Origin: Xanthobacteraceae bacterium
GTDB lineage: Bacteria > Pseudomonadota > Alphaproteobacteria > Rhizobiales > Xanthobacteraceae
NCBI GenBank assembly: GCA_019746355.1
Contig: JAIESC010000136.1
Coordinates: 1-8,564 of the forward strand
Length of the DNA: 8,564 nt
Reading direction: 5' to 3'
Shown one piece after another: positions 1 through 5,761 of this stretch. Position numbers and translations under genes: made by a program. Position 1 is the first letter of the stretch. Every line of letters begins with the position of its first letter. The notes beneath the pieces are model-generated. The model saw only the letters and a list, made by a program, of their open reading frames with translations. It had not been told where the DNA came from and did not search any database.

Positions 1-112
1 CCTTGGCGGATACCATATGGCGTGGAACGCCGTCATCCGGCTATCCTGAATGATGCTTGGTCTTATTTGGCACTAGTCGATTGCCCTTCTTGGACAATCC
101 TAGGAGGGCCTC

Positions 113-1540
113 GTGGACAATTGGTTCGACCGAATCCTGCTGCATACGCGCATGCAGCCCGAGACTCCGGCCATTGTCATGGAGGATCGCGTCGTCACCT
201 ATGGAATGCTGGGTGCCGCCATTGAGAACTGCGCGCGCCGCATCGTCGACGCCGATATCGACAGGAGCGGCGTTGTCGCCGTGCTGGTGCAAAATCCAAT
301 CCGCGAGTTGACGCTGTGCTTGGCGCTGTTTCGCATCGGGGTCCGCTGTATGCCTCTGGAGCCCGGGCAGTCGGGTATCGCCAGTCTGAACATCCCCGTC
401 GCGCTCGGCGACGCCCAATCCAGGCAGCGTCTTGGTTCGGCCGGACGCATCATTGAAGTCACCGATGCGTGGTTCACTCCGGACGCGGCTGGCGCGGGCA
501 GCCTGCCCGCGCCCTTTTCCGACAGCCGGCAGGTATGTCTGGAAGCCTTGACCTCCGGCACGACCGGCGCGCCCAAATCGATTCCGACGACCGTGGGCTA
601 CGTCGCGCGCTATGTCGGGCCGGGCGTCATGGAGCCGGGCGGCAATGTGGTCCTGTGCATGCTCGGCTTGGGCTCCGTGTGGGGCTACACCATTGCTTGC
701 TCGGTGCTGGCGAGCAGGAAGACGCTGTGTTTCGTCATTTCGCCGTTCCAGGCGATCAGAATGGTCGAGCTGTTCTCCGTCGACCTCGTCTTCGCCTCGA
801 CGGATCAACTCGTCGCGCTCATCAGAGTTGTGCGCAAATCGGCAGCGCAACTGCGGAGCTTGCGCACCGTCGTCACCGGCGGCAGCGTACCGACGCGCGC
901 CCTGCTTGAAGCGGCAACGCTGCATCTTTGCAAGAACGTGCTGTGCCGCTACGGAACGTCGGAGCTTGGTTCGGTGGCCGAAGCGAGCGCCAGCGAAATC
1001 CTGGCGCAGCCGACATTGGTCGGACACATTCAGCCCGAATATGAGATGGCCGTTGTGACCCCGGACGGCGCGCCGTGCCCCTCAGGCAAGCTGGGCCTTA
1101 TCAAGGGCCGCATCAGACGCAACGGCCCGAACGGACCTGAACCCTGGATCGACAATGGCGATCTCGGCTGGATATCGAGCGACGGCCGGCTGTTCGTCGT
1201 CGGCCGCACTGCCGACATCCAGGACTTGTCGGCTATATCGATCGGCAAGATTTCGCCTGAGCAGGACGTCGAGCACCTCTTGCGCTTCGAATGGGATGCC
1301 GCGGACGCGGCGGCGGTTCTGGTCGACGGCAGGCCGTCCGGTCCGCCGGAGATCTGGGTGGGTGTGGTGGACTGCAAGAATGCCGATGCGGGAAAGCTTG
1401 AGGCAATTCTCCGGCAGCGAGGCATCCCGGCGACCGTGCGTTTGTTTGCGCTGTCGGCCATCCCGCGTGGCGCCAACGGCAAAATCCAGCGCGGGCGTGT
1501 GAAATCCCTGATAGCCGGTATGACCGCCACCGGATCATGA
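113..1540 (+). CDS. ANL-superfamily AMP-dependent synthetase/ligase (acyl- or aryl-CoA synthetase type)
   Basis: The 475-residue product has the full set of adenylate-forming enzyme motifs. These are the phosphate-binding loop TSGTTGAPK (residues 147-155), YGTSE (280-284, the A5 region), DNGDLGW (347-353, holding the ATP-ribose aspartate), GRTADI (364-369, hinge region) and a C-terminal NGKIQR with the expected adenylation lysine at K457. Known family chemistry is ATP-dependent activation of a carboxylate to an acyl-AMP, then transfer to CoA or a carrier-protein thiol. The substrate cannot be read from the sequence. At 475 residues it is somewhat shorter than typical 500-560 residue acyl-CoA synthetases. 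No carrier-protein or condensation domain is fused to it and no signal peptide is seen, so it should be cytosolic. The GTG start at 113 is supported by a strong AGGAGG at 102-107, five bases upstream. The next gene is 181 bases away and functionally unrelated, so the enzyme may belong with genes lying before the window. Confidence 0.9.
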   Translation: MDNWFDRILLHTRMQPETPAIVMEDRVVTYGMLGAAIENCARRIVDADIDRSGVVAVLVQNPIRELTLCLALFRIGVRCMPLEPGQSGIASLNIPVALGDAQSRQRLGSAGRIIEVTDAWFTPDAAGAGSLPAPFSDSRQVCLEALTSGTTGAPKSIPTTVGYVARYVGPGVMEPGGNVVLCMLGLGSVWGYTIACSVLASRKTLCFVISPFQAIRMVELFSVDLVFASTDQLVALIRVVRKSAAQLRSLRTVVTGGSVPTRALLEAATLHLCKNVLCRYGTSELGSVAEASASEILAQPTLVGHIQPEYEMAVVTPDGAPCPSGKLGLIKGRIRRNGPNGPEPWIDNGDLGWISSDGRLFVVGRTADIQDLSAISIGKISPEQDVEHLLRFEWDAADAAAVLVDGRPSGPPEIWVGVVDCKNADAGKLEAILRQRGIPATVRLFALSAIPRGANGKIQRGRVKSLIAGMTATGS

Positions 1541-1600
1541 CCTAAGATTTCTGATTTGCCCGTTGCTGGGCGCAGGAATTGGCGGTGGACGGGCCGCGGC

Positions 1601-1627
1601 GCCCGGGACCTCCGGGCTGTTCTTTGT
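1601..1627 (+). terminator. Weak intrinsic-terminator-like hairpin after the synthetase gene
   Basis: A 6-bp perfect stem, GCCCGG (1601-1606) with CCGGGC (1612-1617), closes a 5-base loop and is followed by a moderately T-rich stretch, TGTTCTTTG. It lies 60 bases after the synthetase stop and before the porin promoter, which suits a transcription boundary. The stem is short and the T tract is interrupted, so this is tentative. Confidence 0.3.
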
Positions 1628-1689
1628 GGGCACCGACGGGTTTTTGCCCTGATGGTGCAGGGACGCAATAGACGCGCTTCGGCAGGCGC

Positions 1690-1698
1690 TGCTATAAA
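1690..1698 (+). promoter_or_regulatory. Extended -10 promoter candidate for the porin gene
   Basis: TGC followed by TATAAA matches the TGn-TATAAT extended -10 form used by housekeeping sigma factors. No good -35 hexamer is seen 16-18 bases upstream, which is tolerated at extended -10 promoters. A transcript starting near 1705 would have a leader of about 17 bases carrying the purine-rich AAGGGGTGGGGG before the ATG at 1722. Confidence 0.4.
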
Positions 1699-1721
1699 TT
1701 TACCTCCAAGGGGTGGGGGTC

Positions 1722-2522
1722 ATGAAGAGCTACCTGTTGCGTAGCGTGGCATTGCCCGCGTTGTTCGCTGCCGGTCCGGCTATGGGACAGGGTTTGCCCG
1801 CCAGTCCGTACAACTGGACTGGGTTTTATCTTGGCGTGAACGCCGGTGCCAATTGGGCACGGTCAGATGCGACGACCTCCACCACAGGTACCGCCGCGCC
1901 GGGATTTGGAGGTACCTACTTCTTTGGCACTGACGTTTCCACGATCAACGGAATCGGCGCCGGCTCGATGTCGGACAGCGGATTCATCGGCGGTGCCCAG
2001 GCTGGTTACAACTGGCAGTTCAATTCGGCGGTCGTTGGACTGGAAGCCGATTTCGGTGCCTTCCGCGTCAGAGCGTCGCGAACAGCCACCGGACCTGCGC
2101 TCACGGGGTCGGGGGCCACCCCAACCATAACGTCGTCGGTTGACGCGAATTGGCTTTTCACCGCGCGCGGGCGTCTGGGCTGGGCCTTTGGCAATCTGCT
2201 GCCATACGTCACCGGCGGTGTCGCGGTGACGCATCTGGGTGCGACCAATTCCTATTCCGATGCCGGTGGCGGCCTTGGTGTCGCCGCCGGAACCTGGAGT
2301 GCCTCGAAGACAAAGACTGGATCGGTCATCGGCGGCGGGGTCGAATGGGCTTTCGCTCGGAACTGGTTGCTGCGCGCCGAATATCTGCACGTTCGCTTCG
2401 GTTCGATTGACGCCTCGGGCATCGTCAGATCCAACATCGGTACCCTTTATGCAAACGCGATCAGCACGTCGACCGATCTGTCGGCCGACATCGCGCGCGC
2501 CGGCCTGAGCTATAAGTTCTAG
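1722..2522 (+). CDS. Outer-membrane beta-barrel protein, Omp25/Omp31-like porin family
   Basis: The 266-residue product begins with a signal peptide (MKSYLLRS, a hydrophobic core, then a GPAMGQG cleavage region near residues 19-24). A YNWTGFYLGVNAGANWA segment follows, which is the hallmark first strand of rhizobial and Brucella Omp25/31-type eight-stranded barrels. Alternating aromatic/glycine strands run to a C-terminus ending ARAGLSYKF; the terminal phenylalanine is the usual BAM-recognition residue. Family members sit in the outer membrane and have structural or small-solute pore roles. An in-frame GTG at 1713 would add three residues. I prefer ATG 1722 because it restores a normal lysine-containing signal-peptide start and places the purine-rich ribosome site (about 1709-1719) just upstream. 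Residues of the mature protein are rich in Gly, Ala, Ser and Thr, as expected for surface loops. It is transcribed alone and converges on the methyltransferase gene 23 bases downstream. Confidence 0.9.
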   Translation: MKSYLLRSVALPALFAAGPAMGQGLPASPYNWTGFYLGVNAGANWARSDATTSTTGTAAPGFGGTYFFGTDVSTINGIGAGSMSDSGFIGGAQAGYNWQFNSAVVGLEADFGAFRVRASRTATGPALTGSGATPTITSSVDANWLFTARGRLGWAFGNLLPYVTGGVAVTHLGATNSYSDAGGGLGVAAGTWSASKTKTGSVIGGGVEWAFARNWLLRAEYLHVRFGSIDASGIVRSNIGTLYANAISTSTDLSADIARAGLSYKF

Positions 2523-2545
2523 TCGCCTGCAGCTTTCGCTCGGTC

Positions 2546-3562
2546 CTACGGCTTCTTTGCGATCACCATTCCGTCAGCGCCGGCGAGCGTCTCGGCACGA
2601 ACCTCGTGAAATCCCGCGTCCTGCATCCACGCGGCGCAGTCGGCTCCTGTGAAATCGGAGCCTGCCGGCGTCCACAACAGCATATTGAGGCTTGCGAGCA
2701 GACCCGCCGCATCAGCGCGCCGGTCGTCGGGGATGAGCGTTTCGTAGACGATGATGGCGCCACCCTCGTTCAAGGAGTCGTATGCTTTGCGCAGCAGCAG
2801 GCGTTTGGCGTCGTCGCCCCAATTGTGCAGGATGCGGCCGAACACAAGGACGTCGGCTGGCGGCAGCGGGTCCTTGAAAAAATCTCCGGCGTAGAATTGC
2901 AAGCGGGCGGAAAGATCGTGCTCCGCCACGTAGCCTTCGAATGACTCGCGCAACGCGGGCAGATCAAATCCACCGCCGCGGATATGCGGATGGGCGAGCG
3001 CGACCTCGACGGGGAGGCAACCTTCTGCGGTGCCGACGTCGACCAGCGTTTTGTAGTCACGCCACGGAAATTGCGCCGCGATCGCCTTGGCGGTCAGCAG
3101 GCTCCCCGCCGTCATGGATTTGACGAATGTTCGGAACTGCTCGGCGTCGCCGTAAGTGGTGGCGAAGTGGCTTGCAGCCGATGTCCCGATCTGCGGCGAT
3201 CCGGTTCGCAGCGCTTCCGTCAGCGAATTCCAGAGAGCGAAGCCGGTCGTGTTGTATTGCTCGAACAACGCACCAATGTAAGTCGGCTTCTTGCGGTCGA
3301 GATAGAGGTCGGCGCCCGCCGCATTGGCGTAGCGTCCTTGCGCGTCGCGTGCCAGGAAACCGAGCGCAACGAGGGAGTCGAAGAAATCCTTGGCACCACG
3401 TTCCGCGATCCCCGTGCGTTCGGTGAGCATGGAGAGGCCGAGCGGTTGCCCCGACAAGATCGTAAAGACGCCAAGCTCAATTGCACTGAGCAGAACCTTG
3501 CTGGCGCGAAAACCGGTGCCGATCTCAAAAATGCGGGTGGCCGAAGCAATTTCGTCTGACAC
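2546..3562 (-). CDS. SAM-dependent O-methyltransferase, COMT/acetylserotonin-methyltransferase-like (Methyltransf_2 fold)
   Basis: The 338-residue product has the two-part layout of plant-type and bacterial small-molecule O-methyltransferases. The N-terminal region (about 10-90) is a winged-helix dimerisation domain, with FRASKVLLSAIELGVFTIL and FFDSLVALGFLAR followed by RYAN. The C-terminal Rossmann domain has motif I VDVGTAEG (174-181), the ribose-binding acidic residue in GGGFDLP (D200), GDFF (226-229), and ILHNWGDD (244-251). H246 occupies the position of the catalytic base of COMT-like enzymes. YETLIPDD (273-280) and a C-terminal GMVIAKKP complete the fold. The expected reaction is methyl transfer from S-adenosylmethionine to a hydroxyl of a small molecule; the acceptor is unknown. 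The start is GTG (complement of 3560-3562), with only a weak AAGG about 13 bases upstream. No partner gene lies in the same orientation, so it appears monocistronic. Confidence 0.88.
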   Translation of the reverse strand: MSDEIASATRIFEIGTGFRASKVLLSAIELGVFTILSGQPLGLSMLTERTGIAERGAKDFFDSLVALGFLARDAQGRYANAAGADLYLDRKKPTYIGALFEQYNTTGFALWNSLTEALRTGSPQIGTSAASHFATTYGDAEQFRTFVKSMTAGSLLTAKAIAAQFPWRDYKTLVDVGTAEGCLPVEVALAHPHIRGGGFDLPALRESFEGYVAEHDLSARLQFYAGDFFKDPLPPADVLVFGRILHNWGDDAKRLLLRKAYDSLNEGGAIIVYETLIPDDRRADAAGLLASLNMLLWTPAGSDFTGADCAAWMQDAGFHEVRAETLAGADGMVIAKKP

Positions 3563-3600
3563 ACCAGTAATCCGGCCTTGGGGCGACGAGACCAGGTCAG

Positions 3601-3620
3601 TCGATAGGGTAATTTATCGA
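3601..3620. promoter_or_regulatory. Inverted repeat in the methyltransferase leader, possible operator
   Basis: TCGATA (3601-3606) and TATCGA (3615-3620) form a perfect 6-8-6 inverted repeat, 39-58 bases upstream of the methyltransferase GTG start. This AT-rich patch stands out in a GC-rich neighbourhood, and the position suits a regulator overlapping the promoter. No regulator gene is in the window, and a six-base arm can occur by chance. Confidence 0.3.
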
Positions 3621-3757
3621 AAGGACGAGAGCGAACATTATTCCCATATCCTGGATGGCGTCGGCCCGTGCCAATGTCGACTGATGATCTGTCCAAGGCC
3701 GAACAGAAGAATGACTATTCCGGCATCCGAAAACGTACCACAGTAGCATAGCGCTCT

Positions 3758-3863
3758 CACCATGGCCCGCATTTCCTACGTCGAAGAAAAAGACCACCCC
3801 GAGCTCGCGGCCGACATCGCCAAGATCAAGGGCGCGCGCGGCGGGCTGATCAACATCTACAAG
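3758..3863 (+). repeat. Direct repeat copy A: duplicated 5' end of the CMD-family gene
   Basis: This 106-base stretch matches 5201-5306 with five mismatches and no gaps by eye. It starts at the shared CACC just before the ATG and stops after the AAC ATC TAC AAG codons. Flanking sequence on both sides is unrelated between the copies. Three of the five differences are synonymous third-position changes (Ser, Pro, Leu codons). The other two are an adjacent CG-to-GC swap that changes one residue (Ala16 here, Gly16 in the intact gene). Confidence 0.95.
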
Positions 3864-3905
3864 ACGGCCTGTTCTCAATGCGGGTCCTTCGCTAAGCGGT
3901 CATGA
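3762..3905 (+). pseudogene. Truncated copy of the carboxymuconolactone decarboxylase family gene (first 34 codons only)
   Basis: The ATG at 3762 opens a 47-residue frame whose first 34 residues equal those of the intact protein at 5205 except A16 for G16. After K34 the homology stops abruptly. Thirteen unrelated residues (TACSQCGSFAKRS) follow before TGA at 3903-3905. The helices carrying the family's conserved REIAIVRVAQ segment are absent, so it cannot form the CMD fold. The bases before this ATG (AGCGCTCTCACC) contain no Shine-Dalgarno sequence, unlike AAGGA before the intact copy, so it is probably not translated. It looks like the residue of a partial duplication or recombination event, or of a related gene copy that was later broken. 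Confidence 0.85.
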
Positions 3906-4109
3906 ACCTCCGATCGTCAAAAGGAGCGTACCGCGTCACGTTGCCCCAAAGGGCAATAGCGTCCGAACCAGCCCGGTGGTAGGGCCCGTCCATCGAACTA
4001 CGCGCGTACGAGATGCGGAGTTTGTTGCGGAGATTGTTTGCCGCAAGCAGTGCGCCATTGCCTTTCCTAGGGAACCACGCGCGTTAGTTCCAATGGAAAG
4101 GAAACAGCC

Positions 4110-4343
4110 ATGAACCCAGTTTTTGATCGCGTGTGCGGCAAGGAGATTTCCCTTTGCGCCGCAGCAATGCTGGCTTCGTTGGTTCTCACGGCCGGGCGGC
4201 CGCGCCGCCAGCCTGCCCGATAGCAAGGTCGGTGCGTTCACCCGGCGGTCTACGACGACGAAGCGAACAAGAACGGTTGGACGGTGATCCGCATGTGTGG
4301 AGGGAAGACGCCAAATTTTGATCAAGCAGAAGAAGGAAACTGA
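4110..4343 (+). pseudogene. Broken small exported-protein gene (internal TAG; probable compensating frameshifts)
   Basis: ATG 4110 has a good upstream site (GGAAAGGAAACAG). It opens a signal-peptide-like start, with a basic/polar head and then CAAAMLASLVLTAG. The frame then becomes Arg/Pro-rich and hits TAG at 4221-4223. The same frame reopens as a credible coding stretch ending AVYDDEANKNGWTVIRM, then CGGKTPNFDQAEEGN, and stopping at TGA 4341-4343, two bases before the next gene's ATG. Between about 4193 and 4244 the more protein-like reading is in another frame (GGRAASLPDSKVGAFT). Two nearby compensating indels would therefore explain both the stop and the odd composition. The intact protein would be a secreted product of roughly 77 residues. 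I do not recognise its family. The near-overlap and similar AAGGAAAC ribosome sites suggest it was co-transcribed with the 4346 gene. Confidence 0.55.
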
Positions 4344-4345
4344 CT

Positions 4346-4579
4346 ATGCGTGCCATCAATACGACCATCGCTGCGATCGTTGCAGTGCTTTGCGTTGCTG
4401 CCTTCGCATCGTACGCAGCCGCGCAAGCAACCTCGCAGGCAACCGCGCAAAGAGACGCAGCCATCGAAAGGTGCATCGCCCAGGCTCACCAACAATTCCC
4501 GGGCAACGATCAGGTCACTCAATCGAACCGTGTCGCGGCGTACAAGGCCTGCATGACGGCGGCCGGCCAGGCTCCGTAG
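4346..4579 (+). CDS. Small exported protein of unknown function with two cysteines
   Basis: The 77-residue product has a clear Sec signal peptide: MRAINTT, a hydrophobic core rich in Ala/Val/Ile to about residue 24, then an AAAQA cleavage region near residue 26. The mature part of about 50 residues is polar and helical-looking, with ERCIAQAH and YKACMTAAG. The two cysteines could form a disulfide in the periplasm. The ATG at 4346 has AAGGA at 4333-4337 and starts two bases after the stop of the broken 4110 gene, so the pair was probably one transcript. I do not recognise a characterised family. Short alphaproteobacterial exported proteins ending in a Cys-containing Y-K-x-C motif are familiar as hypothetical proteins, but their role is unknown. 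Confidence 0.65.
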   Translation: MRAINTTIAAIVAVLCVAAFASYAAAQATSQATAQRDAAIERCIAQAHQQFPGNDQVTQSNRVAAYKACMTAAGQAP

Positions 4580-4669
4580 CTCGGGTTGGCCATCAATTTA
4601 AAGGCGCGGCAGGGGCTCAGCGACATTCCGGCTGCACTCCATGCTCGCTCCGACGAGGCGATCGAATAA

Positions 4670-4867
4670 CTGCGCAAACCAAGCACATCGTATGTTGCGG
4701 TGCGTGAGTCCGTTGTTCCGCATGTCAACGCGCTCGGCATCAAGGGCGTGGGCGAGATCGGCGTCACCGGCACGGCGGGCGCGGCCGCGAACGCCGTCTG
4801 GCACGCCACCGGTATTCGCGTGCGCAGCTTCCCGATGACCCTTGATCGCTTGATCGAACGGCAATGA
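4670..4867 (+). pseudogene. C-terminal remnant of a xanthine dehydrogenase/aldehyde oxidase-type molybdenum subunit
   Basis: The open frame after TAA (4667-4669) runs to TGA at 4865-4867. From about 4700 it reads as the conserved end of the large Mo-cofactor subunit of the xanthine oxidase family: PHVNALGIKGVGEIGVTG, then a small-residue helix ending ANAVWHATGIRVR, then LPIT-like SFPMTLDRLIERQ. In intact proteins of more than 700 residues, the GIKGVGE(I)G segment holds the active-site glutamate. Here that short tail is all that remains: no start codon with a ribosome site, no upstream domains, and no 2Fe-2S or FAD partner subunits in the window. The assignment rests on recognised family motifs, not on a search. 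The fragment lies between the two copies of the CMD 5' repeat, so it supports a history of deletion or rearrangement here. Confidence 0.8.
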
Positions 4868-5204
4868 GAACCGGCGGAACACGTCACTGAATGGCCGGGC
4901 ATTCTCCCGCGCCGCTGAGGAAGCTCGGACTCGGCATCGCGCCGCGCTCCTTCCGGAGCCGGACCGTCCCTCCAAATAAGCGCTTGTACAGCGTAAAATC
5001 GATCGCGCCTGGGTCACAGCGGCTGCTTTCAGTCCGCATTTCGTCGAGACCGACCCAACGCGCCCTGGTGTGCTCAGCGCGTTCCTCACCATTGCCGAGG
5101 GAGGGGCGCCGCTTTCTTCGTGTCGTATCTGTTCCAGAAGGCGAGAATTTTCGTATGTTGACGGTGTTTTCGACCGAGCACGGTCTCATAGACAAGGAAG
5201 CACC
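4868..5204. other. Intergenic stretch with no supported gene; leader of the CMD operon
   Basis: I find no reading frame here on either strand with convincing coding character. The last 50 bases form the leader of the operon starting at 5205. They contain a TTGACG hexamer (5158-5163) without a good -10 partner, a small perfect hairpin GACCG-AGCA-CGGTC (5172-5185), and the AAGGA ribosome site (5193-5197). The rest may be eroded coding sequence related to the adjacent dehydrogenase tail, but nothing identifiable is left. Confidence 0.5.
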
Positions 5205-5306
5205 ATGGCCCGCATTTCATACGTCGAAGAAAAAGACCACCCTGAGCTTGGCGCCGACATCGCCAAGATCAAGGGCGCGCGCGGCGGGCTGATCAACATC
5301 TACAAG
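5201..5306 (+). repeat. Direct repeat copy B: 5' end of the intact CMD-family gene
   Basis: This is the second member of the 106-base direct repeat pair, about 95% identical to 3758-3863 and in the same orientation, 1443 bases downstream. Homologous exchange between the copies would delete the intervening remnant zone and rebuild a full-length CMD gene behind the upstream copy's leader. Confidence 0.95.
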
Positions 5307-5738
5307 CTGCTGCTGCACTCGCCCACGGTCACCATGACCTGGTTCGAGCACATCGGCGCGATCCGCTGGAAGACCAAGCTCACGCCGCGGCTGCGCGAGA
5401 TCGCCATCGTCCGCGTGGCGCAGGCGGCGAAGTATGCCTATGCGCTGAACCAGCACGTGCCGCATATCGCCGTGCCCGACGGGGTGAGCCTCGAGGAGTG
5501 CGAGGCGCTGAAAGACTGGAAGCCGTCGAAGTTCTTCAACGAAGCCGAGCGGGCGGCGCTCGCCTATGTCGACGCCATGATCGCCGGCCCCGAAGTGCCG
5601 GACGATGTCTTCAACGCCATCCGCAAGCACTGCAACGAGCGCGAGATCGTCGAGCTGACGGTGCTGGTCGGCACCTATCTGATGCACAACCGCGTGTTCA
5701 CCGCGCTCAAGGTTGACGTCGAGCCGAACAAGGCCTGA
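5205..5738 (+). CDS. Carboxymuconolactone decarboxylase (CMD) family protein, cysteine-pair-less type
   Basis: The 177-residue all-helical protein resembles AhpD/CMD-family members. The core segment LTPRLREIAIVRVAQAAKYAYALNQHVPHIAVPDGVS (about 59-95) matches the family pattern of R-E-I-A-x-x-R-V followed by an aromatic-x-x-x-x-x-H stretch and then GVS. A second conserved stretch is FNEAERAALAYVDAMI (111-126), followed by EREIVELTVLVGTYLMHNRV (145-164). The CxxC pair of AhpD-type peroxidases is absent; the only cysteines are C99 and C143, far apart. A thiol-peroxidase role is therefore unlikely, and a decarboxylase- or lyase-like or unknown role with H84 is more plausible. ATG 5205 is chosen over an upstream in-frame GTG (5070) because it follows AAGGA with 7-base spacing and because the duplicated copy also begins at this ATG. 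It is the first gene of a three-gene operon; the next start is 23 bases after its stop. Confidence 0.88.
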   Translation: MARISYVEEKDHPELGADIAKIKGARGGLINIYKLLLHSPTVTMTWFEHIGAIRWKTKLTPRLREIAIVRVAQAAKYAYALNQHVPHIAVPDGVSLEECEALKDWKPSKFFNEAERAALAYVDAMIAGPEVPDDVFNAIRKHCNEREIVELTVLVGTYLMHNRVFTALKVDVEPNKA

Positions 5739-5761
5739 CGGGTCCTGTCGAGGTCTGCAGC

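Noticed and set aside
1..53. Possible 3' end of an upstream gene (frames ending TGA at 47-49 or 51-53)
   Set aside because: Two competing frames are open to the window edge for only 15-16 codons each, and neither shows a recognisable motif, so no gene can be claimed.
1713..1721. GTG start giving a three-residue longer porin
   Set aside because: ATG 1722 gives a standard signal peptide and leaves the purine-rich ribosome site upstream instead of inside the coding region.
4071..4095. EcfG-type general stress promoter (GGAAC -35 with CGTT -10) before the 4110 gene
   Set aside because: GGAAC (4071-4075) is present, but CGTT (4082-4085) is only 6 bases away instead of 16-18, and no GTT occurs at the right distance.
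3864..5200. Insertion sequence or transposon between the two CMD repeats
   Set aside because: No transposase or integrase frame and no terminal inverted repeats are visible. The direct repeat is part of a gene and far longer than a normal target-site duplication.
5070..5204. In-frame upstream GTG extending the CMD-family protein by 45 residues
   Set aside because: The extension has no family similarity, ATG 5205 has its own AAGGA site, and the duplicated copy's homology begins four bases before this ATG.
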